Shown here: piece by piece, positions 1-14,400 of the stretch
Numbering within the stretch: position 1 is the first letter of the stretch
Layout of the letters: each line of letters begins with the position of its first letter
IMG/VR virus record: IMGVR_UViG_3300012954_000009
Span: 38,474-102,473 of that record
DNA: 64,000 nucleotides
Direction: 5' to 3' (one strand)
DNA from: a virus
Made by a program: the position numbers and the translations under genes
The notes under the pieces: generated by a model
Database searches by the model: none
Seen by the model: only the letters and a program-made list of their open reading frames with translations
What the model was told of the DNA's origin: nothing

Positions 1-2491
1 TTAAATCTTTTGATTGTTGTATAGTAAAAAGTCCACGGTATGTTTCTATAAATCTATTAAAGTTAAGAACATAACCAATATACTCTGGTTTACCAAAGTT
101 TGCAGGATCTTGTATATACTCAGAAAACTTTCTTGTTTGTTTTAAACCATCTCGTAGTAGTCTAGTATATAATGTACTTCTAGCTTTAGGGCCTTCTTCT
201 TTAGCAACAGCAATAGCTGCAAGTGTGTGTTGTATATTTTCTTTAGTTGCTTTAGCAGTCCTATCCATGAAAATGCTACTTTCTATTTTATCAATAGCAT
301 CCTCTTTTTTAATTAGTGCAATCTCATATGAATCTAATGCACCGCTTATTGTTGCATACTCTGTAAGACCGTTAGCATCTAATGTATCTTCTGACATCTG
401 ATCAACTGGATCTAGTATATCATCAGGTGTTATTCTTGCATCATCTGATAACTCATCTGCTGCATCTATTTGATCCTTGGCAACTGGGTCTACAAATGAT
501 GGTATTAACGTGTTTACCATGTTAATGTTTTGGCTGACAGGATGAGGCATCCAAGTGTCAAACTCAAAATCACCATTAAACTTTTGCTTCTTTCCTTTAC
601 CGGTTATATCAACCTTTATATGAAATGTAGAAGTAGAGAACTCACTCTGGTCAACTTCATAACCCATATTCTCTAGCATTCTTCTGTATAGATTTACTTG
701 GAGATTATGTTGTTGTCTTGTAGATAGTCTGTCTACACCTTTTTGTTTTAAGAAACTATCATTCTTGAGATCCCAACCTTCATCATACTCTTCATTATTT
801 CTAACAAAGTTTTTACTAGTCTTTAAATCTATAACTCTTAAAGCACCACTGCGTGTTACAATAACTAAATCAGCTGTACCAGCAATCCCGGTCTCTTTAT
901 CATAAAGAACAACTTGAGGTATTGCTATTGCACCATCTGTTGTAAGCATTCTTACATTAGCCTCCATAGTTTTGTAGGCTGCTTCTGCTTTAACAGGGTC
1001 TAAGAATTTAATATTATCTTTTATTTCGTCAAAAGTTTTGTCAGATACAATAGCATCTAATATCATATCAAACTCATTACCAATATCTAAGTTAAGCTGA
1101 TTCTCTGCTTGTTGCTTTGGAGTCATCTTACCTTTGATAACTTGAGTGGCTGACAAATAATCTTTACCGTTAACTATATCTAGGTATGTATGGTCTTTCT
1201 CATTTAGAACTACAAGCGTATCTGCACCTTCTTTTGCACTGGCAGATAGTGTATCAACCTCTTGATCAGAAGTCTGTGCTAAGTTAAATAACCTCTTTAT
1301 TACTTCTTCTTGTTTTGAGTTTACAGCTTGTCCTAAAGCATAATCTATAATGGATTGCTTCTCTGGAGTAAGATTATATCTAACCTTTGTATCAGCTACT
1401 CTTTCTAATTTAAACTCTATGTCTGAAGTATTAAGAAGTCTTGCAATATCAGATAGTTTGGCATTAGTAGTTAAAGATGATGCTTTAAATTGTAATGGAC
1501 GCCCTGTTAAATACTGACTAAAGTTTTTAATTATCTCAGAAAACCACTGTAAAAATTGTTTTATAACATCTTTGAATGATCTTGTTGGATTTGTTTCATA
1601 CTCATTATTAAAATGTCTAGACAGTGCTTGAGTAACAAGTTCTAGGTTTCTATGTCTTTGATTAAAACCTCTAGCGTCTGTATAGGAGTCTTCTATTTCT
1701 TGATTTAATACAGGAAAGTTTTGTTTAGCTTCTGCTAGTAATTTGTTAAACAATTCTGTATTATCTACAAGTAACCCATCTACAAATGGGTGTAGTATTT
1801 CTTCTATTGCTGTTTCATTGCTTACTCTTCCTTTTATTAAGACAGCATTGCCATTTACATAGAAAGATCTAATCTTATCAAAAGGCACCTTAGCTTTTTG
1901 TGATTCAGGTAAAGAATCATAGTACCGCTTTGCTTGAGCAACTGTGACAACCTCAACATTAATCTGCGGGAATATATTTGCTAAGTGTTGTACTAATTGT
2001 ACAGAGTGTGTAGATTTATTATTTGTTGTAGCATCAATTAGATCTTTAGGAGTAAATACATTTTGCTTAACTATTACTTCAAAAGCTTTTTCTGTTCTCC
2101 TAAATGTTACAGCTTCTTCAGGTATATTATTTATCCTTAAATATCTTTTAGTAAGAGTTAGATTCTTCTGTAATACTGATTCATTGTATGTCCAAGTGTT
2201 TTGATCCCATGTTGTTCTCTCTGAGTTATTAATATAGAACCTACCTTTGTACATGCTACCATAACCAAGCCTACTAAGATTACCTAATAAAGCATCACCA
2301 AACTCTCTTCTTTTCAAAGAAAACAAAGCTTGTTGATCTTTCTTAAGCTGCATTGCTTGTTGTAGTGTTGGCAACTCTTCTGATCTGTTTAGCTTCTGCC
2401 AAGTATTAATAACATTTTCTGTTTTAAGATCAGTTTTAAATTGTTGCTTTAATGCTTGAAACTCACTTGTATTTCTATTTATACACGCCAT
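1..2491 (-). CDS. PD-(D/E)XK nuclease-domain protein, partial (C-terminus beyond left edge)
   Basis: An open frame runs from an ATG at 2491 to the window edge with no stop, giving 830 visible residues. Residues about 535-605 carry the PD-(D/E)XK signature of the RecB/Cas4 type: GTADLV with D541, then a strand ending D555-L-K557, then Q598-V-N-L-Y602, which fits the QxxxY motif. This predicts metal-dependent DNA cleavage. The first 400 residues and the part after 620 match nothing I recognise. The ATG lies 2 nt after the stop of the RNA-polymerase polyprotein, so the two are probably co-transcribed and translationally coupled, and this protein may be part of the ejected cargo or act early on host DNA. 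The fold call rests on motif spacing alone. Being partial, it may hold further domains outside the window. Confidence 0.8.
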   Translation of the reverse strand, partial: MACINRNTSEFQALKQQFKTDLKTENVINTWQKLNRSEELPTLQQAMQLKKDQQALFSLKRREFGDALLGNLSRLGYGSMYKGRFYINNSERTTWDQNTWTYNESVLQKNLTLTKRYLRINNIPEEAVTFRRTEKAFEVIVKQNVFTPKDLIDATTNNKSTHSVQLVQHLANIFPQINVEVVTVAQAKRYYDSLPESQKAKVPFDKIRSFYVNGNAVLIKGRVSNETAIEEILHPFVDGLLVDNTELFNKLLAEAKQNFPVLNQEIEDSYTDARGFNQRHRNLELVTQALSRHFNNEYETNPTRSFKDVIKQFLQWFSEIIKNFSQYLTGRPLQFKASSLTTNAKLSDIARLLNTSDIEFKLERVADTKVRYNLTPEKQSIIDYALGQAVNSKQEEVIKRLFNLAQTSDQEVDTLSASAKEGADTLVVLNEKDHTYLDIVNGKDYLSATQVIKGKMTPKQQAENQLNLDIGNEFDMILDAIVSDKTFDEIKDNIKFLDPVKAEAAYKTMEANVRMLTTDGAIAIPQVVLYDKETGIAGTADLVIVTRSGALRVIDLKTSKNFVRNNEEYDEGWDLKNDSFLKQKGVDRLSTRQQHNLQVNLYRRMLENMGYEVDQSEFSTSTFHIKVDITGKGKKQKFNGDFEFDTWMPHPVSQNINMVNTLIPSFVDPVAKDQIDAADELSDDARITPDDILDPVDQMSEDTLDANGLTEYATISGALDSYEIALIKKEDAIDKIESSIFMDRTAKATKENIQHTLAAIAVAKEEGPKARSTLYTRLLRDGLKQTRKFSEYIQDPANFGKPEYIGYVLNFNRFIETYRGLFTIQQSKDL

Positions 2492-2493
2492 AC

Positions 2494-5400
2494 TTATATA
2501 TTATAACATTCTTTTAATTTGTCTAAGAACTCTTGCTCACTTGCATATGTACCTGTCTCATACTCATTTATAAAGTCCTCTAAGCTATTTATACCATTCT
2601 CTGCTAAGGTAGCTTTTTTCTTGCTATCTTGTTGTATATTATCATCCCAATATTCAGTAAGCTCAGGATTTGTAGTTTCATTTGTACTACTTGAAGTGTT
2701 ACCTAATAAAGCAGCTATTGCTTGATTATCATTTTGTATATCATCTTCTGTAACTTCTCTTTCTACAAGCTCAGCTTGTGGTACTTCACCAACTGTAGTA
2801 TTCTTACCATCATACTCTACTGGTGCACCTTGTGCAATTTTTTGTGCACTATCTGTTGGTCCATCACCAATATTAATCTTATCAATCTCATCTAGCACAT
2901 CTCCATAATTATCTGCAGTATCCTGACCAGTTGTATTACGTACATACTTTCTAACTTCTATCATAGTTGGTCTTTCACCAAACATAAACCCTATTGGATT
3001 TTGTGAATCTGATCCCATTGGCTCTACCTCAACATATTCAGCATAGTTTCCACTAACTAAGTTAGCTGCTGTTATAGGTTGTGGATTTACACTTTGTACT
3101 TTTGATAACTCAAAGTATCTATATCTTGGTTGATCCTGAGTTCCAACATTTACTTTAATTACATAAGGTAATAATGCTTCCATATAACTTCTATCCCCAG
3201 ACTTCTCAAGAGTAGTTGATATATTCTTTCTGGCTAGTGTATTCTCAGCATTACCACTCTTAGAATTACTAGGTTTTCTTACTGACAAGAAATCGTCTGA
3301 CTGAGTTATCCTTTGCCCTGGATATACATTAACTATTAACTTTGATGTCTCTGTTGTTTCATCTATGTATGCTACTTGTTTATTTGCATTTTGAGAACTC
3401 TTACTAACAGCCTTCTTGCCATCTGCAATATTATAACCAAACCTATTATTTAAACTATCCTTAATATACTTAAATACCTCTGGACTATTCTTCTGTAAAG
3501 CTTTTAGTTCTGACCTTGGTATTAAATACTTAGGGAACTTAACATTTTCATACTGACCTATTAAACTATCTAATGCATCCAGTTGAGCTTCAAAGTTTGC
3601 AACAAAAGTATCTAGCTCTTCATTTGTATAGTAGTTAGACTCAATATCAGCTAGTCCTTTCTTATATATAACTCCAAAACTATTACCATTGTCTCTAACA
3701 GAACGGTTGCCATCTTTTCCTAAAGCAGAAGCATTATCACCAAACACATACAATGTATTCTCATTAATACTTACAGTATGTGGTTTATAAGGTGAACTTT
3801 GGATTTCTATCTTTGTTGGATTAGGATTATATGTTGCAATATTATATGTGTTTCTTAAGTCTCTTCTATTACTAGCACTAGTTAAGTAACCCTTTAAGAA
3901 GTCTTCTACAAGATCATTATAGTTCATTCCAAATGTAGACTCAAAGAATCTATTACTACCATCTCTTAGTGCTGATTCTACATTATTTACTTGCTCTAAA
4001 TAAGTGTCATAAGTAAATGGTGTGACTGCATCAAGTAATGATTGATAGCCGTATCTAAAACCATCCTTAACCATCATGTAGTGTATAATTTTTACAGCAT
4101 CATTTCTGGTCTCTAGATTACCATACAATCTTGCAAATGATGATTGCAAGTTTACTTTTTGACTATCACTAATTCTATTAAAAGTATTTGCTGCTGCTTT
4201 ATCAATACCATCTTTATTTCCTTCTTGATTTGCATTCTCTAATATTACAAAACTGTCTAAGAAGAAATTATTATTATCTATACTTCTAAGTCTTTCTACT
4301 ACATCTGTAATTTTCTCACCCTCTAATTGTGGATATATTAAACTATTGCTCAATGATCCGGCTTTTACAGGATCATTATCCACTAATTTTTTATCATAAG
4401 CTTTAATGGTAAGGTATGCTAATATATCTATCCTAATGTTTTCCTTAACTTCATCAGTAAGCATTCTGCTGTTCATATTAGTCATAACCTTATTATAAAG
4501 ATCTTTGAACAGCGGTGTTTGAGTTAAGAATACTTTTGGTAATATCTTAGATTCAATCTCATTAAATATTTTTATGTATTGACCTTGCCATGTATTCTTA
4601 AACATAGGTCGTACATCAATCAATGGTTGCTTGGCAGCAATTCTTTTTTCTCTATAGACTTTGTATGCTTTATCAGATAAACCAATACCTAAGTCTTTTA
4701 GATCTTGCTTTCTAGAAGCTATATCTGTAACTGTTGCACCAAGACCATTAGTAAGATTCATAACAGAACTTAGTTTTCCAAGATAAGTCTTAATACTATG
4801 TGCTGTTTGAAATTGTTTCAGTGTTGAGTATTCTTTTATTGCTTGATCTCTTGTAAACTCATCATCTTTTACTTTCTTTGCTAACCCAGCTTTTGACATA
4901 CTAATCTTATAGTTAGCATCAATCTCATCTATAAGTAATGCATCTGTTACCTCTACCTCTGAAAGATCACCAAACTCTTCTTCAAGATTTGCAAGCCTTT
5001 CTCTCACAAGTGTTGCAATACCAGCATCAAATTGATCATCTTTATTTGTGGCTTGATAGTAAAGTTGTCTTAGTGATGGGTGGTTTATTAATAATATAGA
5101 TGTCTTGATAGGTACACCTAATGCTGTCATTGAAGCAACAGTTGCTAATGCATCTCTATTTAAACCTAACTTACCTGACAATCTTAACTTTCCGTTATCA
5201 GTCATTGCTGTAATAAGAGCAGATAAAACATATTGGTTTCTATAATTACCATTGCTATCTTGTGTTTCTGAAAAACTATTATATTCTTTACCTCCTAATT
5301 CAAGTTGTGTAGTTGTACGTTGTTTACCCGCTGTAATTTGCTCTATAGTAATACCATACTCCTGTAGCAAGTTCAAGTATAAGTTAGGTAATACTACAGC

Positions 5401-8400
5401 ACCAATAGATTTAGCTCCTGCTTTATTTGCTTCAAAGCTTAATAGTTGACCTAATGGGCTATCAACATCTATATCCTCATTATCTAGCATTTGCTTGAAG
5501 TAAGGAACTTCTGCTGCTAACTCCTGTAACAAGTCTTCAAGAGGCTGTGTAACTGCAGGTTGATAAGTAATAGGAACATCCTCACCAGGTGTATTAGTAA
5601 CATGCTCATTACCCATTAAGGTAGACTTATAATCAACAATCTCATTGCTTATTGCTTCTATATATGGTTCATGCCCTGTCTTTTCTTTATACTCTGTGTA
5701 TTGTTCAAATGTTATAGGTAATCCTAAAGCACTTAATGCTTTCATTGCATCCTCATTAAAACCTGCATCTGATCCTTGATCAAAGTCCACAGTAACTTCA
5801 GCACCGCTATTTCTAAATTTAAGTAATGCTTCATTTATACCAGTGCCTGGTTTTTTAACAGAGTTGTTTATTGCTCTTATATAATCTGAATACTTACCAT
5901 CTTCTGTCTTAGCTTTTCCATACTCAAAGAACTCACCATCTTCTTCATAAAAGTCTTTTGATTGTACATATACCTTATCAATATCAAAGTCAGCACCTGA
6001 TATCTCAATCAACTCTCTAGCAAACACTGCACTAGAACCATAGTATGTTGGCATAAAGTCAACCATTCTAATGTTTACTGTAGAGTGATTATCCTGTGAT
6101 GGTATTCTAACACCAAACATTTTACTTACAGCTTCTGGCATAGCTTTATCAGTGTCTTTGATAAGATTACCTACATCTGCATGATGCGCTGGCATAATAG
6201 ATTCTGTATATCTTTCTTGTTGATATTGACCTTGATCATTATAAACCTTCATGTTAGATCTTAAACGGTCTATTATAACAACACCTTCTGATCCTGCATT
6301 TTCTACAAGTCCTGCAAGACCATCAAGATTTTTATCATTACCTTCTTGGTATCCGCCTTCATCAATGTTTGCTACAATCTCTGGCTTTGATCCCATTCTT
6401 TCCCAAACATCTTCTCTTATAACCTCATGCTTATCTGGCATTCCGTTTTCATCTACTGAAAGAACTCTTCTATATATTCTTACACCATAGTCAGACACTA
6501 GAGCTAATGACATACCTGTAGTCTTTTCTGCAAGTACACCCTTAGAAAAGAATGAAAGGAATAACTCTTCAAACTTCTTAACTGTTTGCGGGTTATTTAA
6601 GTTATACTTTTGTTGTCCTGTTTCATCAAGTGAGAACATTTCAAGTGTATTACTTGTAGCATTAGATGCTTCTAAACTTGATTGTGCATACTTAAGATAT
6701 ATATAGAGATCTGGTTTGATTTCACCTTCAGCAATACTTTCTTTTAATAATTCATTTGCATATTCAATATCAAAATTAAATAAGGAGTTTCTTCTATTTA
6801 GGTACTTGAGAGTTACTCTATCACTAACAGCTTTATTATAGTTTTCTCTTATCTTACCAACAGTAGTCTTCTCACCATTTAAAATTACAGGAGTATTATC
6901 GTTCTGCTCAGATGTTACAAGAGTTTTAACCTGTGTAGGATCTGTAACTAAAAGCTTATTAGATGGATTTACTGTCTGTAGACCCATAAAGTTTGCATCA
7001 AGAACCATAGATTGGTCTTCTTTAAACGCATTTGTATTATCTAATTCTGATAGTGGATTAACATTCTCCTTCAGCATCTTAAGTGCTGATACAGGTGCAG
7101 CTAAGGCAATAGTTTCTTTACCTTTCTCAAACTCCTCCAACTTAACTCTTAAGTTATGTAGTCTTACTTTATTTGCTTTTGGTTCTGTAAATCCAGATTC
7201 TTTTGTTGATGTATATTCAGGAGTTAAAACAAAAGCTGACATCTTAACAAAAGTTTTACCATCAGCATAGACAAACTTCTTAGAGTTTATCATTTCACTT
7301 GCTTTAGCATAGCTTTCATTTGTCTGATCAGCATTTCCAACTAACTCTTCATATGCTATATCTTCTCCTTTTTCAATTCTATTTAATAAGTCTGCTTGCT
7401 TAGCACTTAGCTTACCAAGACCAAACCACATATATCTAAACGCCTTGGTTGTCATCCAAAGTTGTGCATCAGCATTATCAGTCTTACCATCATTAAATGT
7501 ATTATCTACACTTGGTTCTGTAAAAGCAAATAGATTCATCTTTTGCAGAGGATGATTGATACCATACTCTTCTGCTTTTATTATTGATGCAACACTATCG
7601 TATGCTGCATTCTGTGCCTTAGCTCTTTTGACCTCATCAGTAGGATCTTTAAGAGTCATAGCAACATCACCTAGTAATACTTTATTTAACTCAGAAGCAT
7701 TAATCCAGTTGTTAAAGAAAATCTGCCTTAAGTTGTAGTTAATATCATCTGTTAAATTTAACAACCTATTAGACAGTCTAACTTCTGGAGTTACTGATCC
7801 ATTTGCATTTTGCAATCCGTTTCTAATATATGTACTAAGATCTGATTCATTAGCAACAGAGTCTAGCTTTCTTCTAAAGTTGAGATACTCTTGCTCTAAT
7901 CTATCTCTTAAGAAGTTGTCAAATGCAGCTTGATCACCTATAGCATCTTCAAATGATATGTCTTCTCCATTTCTGTAAGCTTCATTAATCTTAGACTCTA
8001 GGTAAGTTTCATAGTTATTAATAACTTCTGATGCACCATCTGTATCTTCTGTAGCATTGTCTTCTGTTCTAACCACTTCATATAGGAACATTTCTTTTGT
8101 ACCCTTTAAGAACTGTCTCATGTCACCAGACTCAACCCAGTATTGTGCCTCACCTATACGTACAGGATTTGTGTGCGTATCTGTCTTTTCATTGCTAACA
8201 GCTGCACCAAGTAGATTAATTATTCTATCTCTGTTTTCTGAGTTAACTCTCGTCTTACCTAAACTCTTTATAGGGCCTTCAAAACTATTTGTTGCTTTAT
8301 CAAACTGCTGGATTAATACATTACGTACTTCGTTGTCAGCAGTAAACTTAATAACATTTTTTGCATTCTTTTCATTATATACAAATGCATTCTGATCACC

Positions 8401-11400
8401 CTCTTTAATTCTATTTACCTGTACTTCTGAAGTTTTAGCTCTTACAGTTTTAGTAAAAGTATCTGTTTCCTTTGCTTCTCTAAGTATATAACCAGTCTTT
8501 GTAAACTTAATATTTCTCTTCTTACCACTATTATAGTCTACTATGTTTCTTTCAGTTGCTGTATCAGGATTTGTTTCTTTTTTTATTCTTTCAAACTCTG
8601 CTTTAATTTGATTTTTAAATACATTAAGAGCTTGATCAGTCAATACTATTTCACCTTTCTTATTTTCAACAGCTTTGATGATTGGAAGTTTTGCCATATC
8701 ACCAGTATTAGAAGCCTCAATAACTCTTATCAATACAGGAGCTAAAGCTGTTTCTACAAGCTCACCTGTCACAGGATCTTCTGTAATAATTACTTGATCC
8801 ATTCTACCTGTATTATTTCTAAATAAATAAGTATATGAGTTAACTAAGTTTGTAATAAAATCCTTTGGAGTAAAGTCACCATACGTTGTACCTGTACTTC
8901 TTGATTCATCTACACCATCTTCTGTAATATCTATGTTACCTGTTTTACCACCTGATATTCTAGTAATCCCTATCATACCAGCAGAAGCCATGCTTATAAA
9001 CGCATCATTATTTAGTAACCAGTTATTAATTAAGAAGTCATCATCCTTTGTTTTAAGATCTTCTAACAGCTCAGGATTATTTAATGCAGCCATTCTTTTT
9101 AAATGATATGTAGGCTTTTGATGTGCGTATACTAAGTCACCGTTTGCATTTTTAAATACTGATGCACCAATTGTTTCATCAAATGGAGCGTTTGTCATAG
9201 ACATTTTTTTAAGCACTCCCTGCATACCTACCTCAGATGTACTAAATACATATACATTATTTTTTATGGTACCTTTTAAATTACTAAGGTCTTCTGAGTC
9301 TAATGGTTCTGCGTTTTGATAAGCATCTAATAGTAGTTTTTCATCTGCAGAAAGATTCTCAGGTTTTACTCTTTGTAGTATGCTATACTTAATAAATGTA
9401 GGACTTATAGTAATACCAACTGTTCTAGATAAGTTCTTTGATAGTCTTGTAAATAGATCATTACCGTTCTCATCTTCCTTATACATATTCTCTTTAGTCT
9501 TTTTACCTAAAGGTTTATTTGGTGAAACTGCACTCTGTAAAACATTTAGTACGCTAACAGCTTCATCTCTTGCTGTTTTATCTACTGATAAACTATTTCT
9601 GTAAAGGAAGCTATAAGCTTGACCCCACTTATCTATCTGTGAACTTGCATCATCTCTATTTGCTGCAGAATACGTTAATACTCTTCCGTTCTTATTTCTA
9701 TGTATAAAGATGTAGTCAACTCTAAAGTTTTCCATACCCTTGATAAGAGCATTAAAAAACAGAGGATTCTCAACACCTTCTGTCCATTGATTATTATTTA
9801 TTTTATCCTGAGTGATCCCAAGGTCATTAAAAAATCTATTAACAACAGCTCCTGTTTGTGGATTTGTTTGACCAAATACATATAACTGTTTTAGTATTTG
9901 TGTTGGATCTGTGGTATTCTTTACAGCTTTTAGCATACCATTATATACTTCTGCAAAATCTACAGGAACAATAAGTTTTTCTCCAGGTGTTAATTCTGTA
10001 TTTCCAAAGATGTCTTGCTGTTCTAGCGTAGTAGTCATTATATAACGTCTAAGCTTTGCAGATAAAGAATTAAATCCACCAATTAATGATGCATCTACAT
10101 CCCAATTATCAACGTTTCTTAAACCTTGACTATCTTCTTTTTGCTCTGCCACAAATATTTGATCTTCTAAATTTATATCTACAAGATTTAAAAACTTAGA
10201 TACAGAGTTTTTAATTTCTTCAGGGAAGTTTTCTAATGCATCACTATAGTCATTCATTAGTAGTAGCCTCTCGGTAGTTTGATTTTCATTAGCAGGACTA
10301 CCTACATCATATAGCTTTTTAAAATCTTTTAAGACATCATCTAATAACTCTTCTCTTGTTATATTTGCATTAGTATTAGCCTCTTCTCTTTGTATATAAA
10401 TAGCAGCCATGCTTCTGACCATTGCATTAGCATTGTCAGAATCTAAATATTGAAAACCAACCTTATCTCCTACCTCTATCTTTTCAAAAGGCACTAGAGC
10501 ATTTGCTTCTATTGTTAACCCCTGTAACGCAGCTTGTGTAAAGCGGTTTTCAACCGGTTGTGCTGACTTATACTTACCAGAATCAATATTTTTAAATAGC
10601 TCTGTAAGCTCATTCTTACTGTATACACCCAGTACAGATTTAATCCATTCAAGGATTCTAGTGAATAAAGACTTAACCTCACTACTTGTGTTAGTGTCTT
10701 TTGGGCTCGTCTTGAATTTCTCAAATTCATCTGCCAAATACTCTTCATAATACTCTTCTATCAAACGTGCTTCTGACATATTCTGATATGTGTCAGCAGA
10801 GTTTCTAAATTTATTTAATTCTTCTTTAAAGTTTTTACCCTCAGCTCTTAGCTTAGCTCTTACTTCTCTTCTTGCTATACCTAGATATTTAGTTATCTCT
10901 TGATCAGTAAGTAGCATTCTAAATACACCGTGGAATGCTTCATGATATTTAAATGGGCTTGTTGCTCCTGTATATATAGTACCTTTAACATTAAGACCAC
11001 CAGCTAAACTGTTAAGACCTAAAACAAATGCACCAACTCTAACACCACCTGCTTTCTGATTATTAGCTAATGTTCTTATATCTTGTACAGTAATATATGC
11101 TGGTAAGTTAGCAATAGCCCACGCTTCAAACTCATCTATACTTGTAACATCTGTAACTGATAGCTCAGGACTTATTACTTTATTAGCAATAAGATTATTT
11201 AATTCTGCATTTAATCTTTTTAATTCAGCATCTTGTTTAAGTGCTTTCTTTAAATTCTTTAATTGCTTTGCAGCTTTTAACTCTTCTGTAATCTGAGCTT
11301 TTCTAGCTTTAATATCTTCTTTTAACTTAGCTTTTTGAATTTCTAAATTAGCTTGTGGATTATTAGAAGCAAGTTCTTTAATCTTTTTGTTAACCTGTGC

Positions 11401-14400
11401 TGTTTTATCAGACATTATTGCAGTCTCTCTATCTGATAAAGTTTCTCCTGTCATTACTTTTCTTGCAATGTTCTCTATTCTTTCATTGCTAACTTTACCA
11501 TTATCAATAAAGGCTTGATACTCTTGATCAGAAATTTGTCCAATAGGTGCATCTTCTTCACTCATTTGAGCAACCATGTCTTCTAGAGTCCTAGTATTCT
11601 GTTTTTCTTGCTCAGTCTTTTTCTCTTCTACGTTAGCTGCATCTTCACTAGCTTGCATGCTAGCAGAATCTTGCGTAAGATCCAATCTTATATTGCTTCT
11701 AACTCTACCATCTAGTGTTGTAGTAGTAAGGTCAACCAAGTTTCTAACACCTTTATCTGAAGAAGTAACAGGTATTTTCATATCAAAGCTCTCCTTCATA
11801 TTCTTTGTGGTGACTTTGATACCTTTTTCTTTGGCTACTTCTGTTTCATTCAATAAATCAAATAGTTCTGCTACATCCCCATAGCTTTCTGACTCTGCTA
11901 TTTTTGCTACACCCTCTTGAGATATTACAATAGGATTTGGTTTACCTTTTAGTTTACCCTTAGTGTGTAGTATAATAGGCTTACCCGTCTCTTTATCTAT
12001 AATATTTGCTTCTATTCTACCTCCTGGATCTACTCTTAACTGTATCTTATAACCAGGAATTGTAGAGATAAAAATATCTTTAGTAAAGTCTTCATTCCAT
12101 TTCTTATTATAAACTAAGTCTTTTCTTTTTGACTGGCTTACATTTTCTGGATCAGATAAGTTTTCTTGTCTTGTTTTAACTGCTCTATCTATAAGTTGCT
12201 TAAACTTGTCATTGACAGCTGCTGGTGTAAGTTCTGCTGGGTTTAGTTGTGCTAAAGTATAAACACCCATAGGAGACTTTATGATTGCAACATATGCTCC
12301 CATATTTCTTGCTGTCTTATATAATCCTTGTGATGTTAAATCTTGTTTTATTTTTTCTACAACTGCTGCCTCTTCTTCAGCATCTTCTATATTAGTCTTA
12401 AAGTCTTCCCTTCTTGTTACTTTTGTTTTACCATTCTCATCTACATCAGTCTGGTATCTGTTATCTAGAATAACAATATTACCATCAACAGTATAGTAGT
12501 CTAATTCCGTTAGAGACTTAGGTGCATCAAAGCTAAATGATCCTTCATTATATGTAAATCCAAAACCAGTACCTAAGAAATCACTAAGTTTTACAGTAAC
12601 TGTGCTATTCTTACCTAACTTCTTTTCAACAAACTCTAAGAAGTTAGCTGATATAGTAAAGTTATCTCTAATTTTAGAAAGTGCATTTACTTGATTACCA
12701 AAGAATGTATTTTGCGCAGTATCTTTATCTATTGTTCTAGGATCAATAGCTTGACCTTGTTTATTGTAAATAACAACATTGTCATTTGGTACATATCCAA
12801 ATATACCACTTGCACTATCAGACGGTTTAATACCTTTTGATTTTAAAATACTATTTATTTTTTTAGCAACTTTTGGGTTTCCTATCTTAAGAGCAATAGT
12901 ATATTTCTCTGACTTTCTCTTTATATATGGGTTTGAAGATTTACCTTCATATGCATAGTTCTCTCCTATAACCCCTCCATTAGGATTTACAGTTATAACT
13001 AGTTCTATAGTAGCTCTTTCTTCTGGAGTAAGCTCAGTCATAATCACATCATATCTTCTCTGAGCTTCTTCTCTTGATTCTCCTTTGTTTTGATGAGCAT
13101 ATGTTTTAGTTGGTTCACTAATTTGTAATCTACTTACATCAGTTGGTACCGTGCTAAAGTCTAGTGTATCTATTATTGTATATGCATTAGCAAACTCACC
13201 CGGTTTGATTACTTTTGTAGCATCTTTTCTTTCTTGACCTTTTGTATCTACTTTATCAACAGGAAGCAAGGAAAGATTTCCAAACTTTTCTAGAGATGTA
13301 GGAGATGTAGTTACTATAAATTTGTTACCGTCTGCATCTTCTACTTCTGTACCATATGATAACATTATATCATTTCCGTTTACATCTTTATCAAATGCAA
13401 ACGTATCTGATGTAGGTACTTTTTCTGCTAAAGTATTTAAACCTTTTACTGCTGCCCCTACTTTGCTATATACTCCATTTGGTGTTAATTCAGCTGCTTG
13501 TAAAAGTTCTTCTGATACATCTTTATTATCAACAGTTCTAATTTGCCAGTACTTTGTGGCATCTCCTGAGTCTGGATCTATAGTAGAAAACTCTACAACA
13601 ACATAACCACCTCTTGGTTTTCCAATAACTTTACCACCATACTCTACTTCTTGAACACCGTCTCCTAAATCTTCTGCTTGTTCTACTGTATAGAAGTCAT
13701 TGTATGTCAATCCACCTGCCTCAAGAATATCTTTTACATCTGGATTTGTTTCTTGATTTACTAACCATGATGTAAAACCTTGATCAGTATTATAGGCTTC
13801 CATTAGATCTTTCTGTGATTTATACTCTTCTTTTAAACCACCTTTGTCATACCAATACTTTTTAAGAGCTTCATAAGCTTTTACTGCCAACACAGCTTCT
13901 TGTGAATTTAACCAAGCTGCTTGACTCTTAGCTTTCTTACCAAGAGATTGCTGATCTCTCTTATGCTTTCTATATAATTTATTTAGCAGTGCTTTAATTG
14001 TAGGATTCTGTGTAGTATCAGTACCAAACGTTTGACTTTCTGGAGCATTTATTTCTGCATTATCTAACACACTATCAATCTTATCCTCTGACTCTTTAGT
14101 TTCTTTAGCTCTTGTTTCTGCAGCTTGTGGATCTTGTTGTACATCTTCTGTATCAGATATGTCCATACTATCATTATAATTATCAATGGCTGCACGGACT
14201 TTTAGATATAAATCTTTATCCATTTTAGGATCAACAACACCTTGTTCATTAAAGAATAATTGTAGGTATCTTGCATCTCCTGTTTTTAGGAACATCTCAG
14301 CTTGATCAGCATCAGGGTATACACCTAAATCATTTAATTTATTGAGTAATAAATTTGCTTCAATCTTGTTAATATACTTCTTTACTCTCTTTTCAAAATC

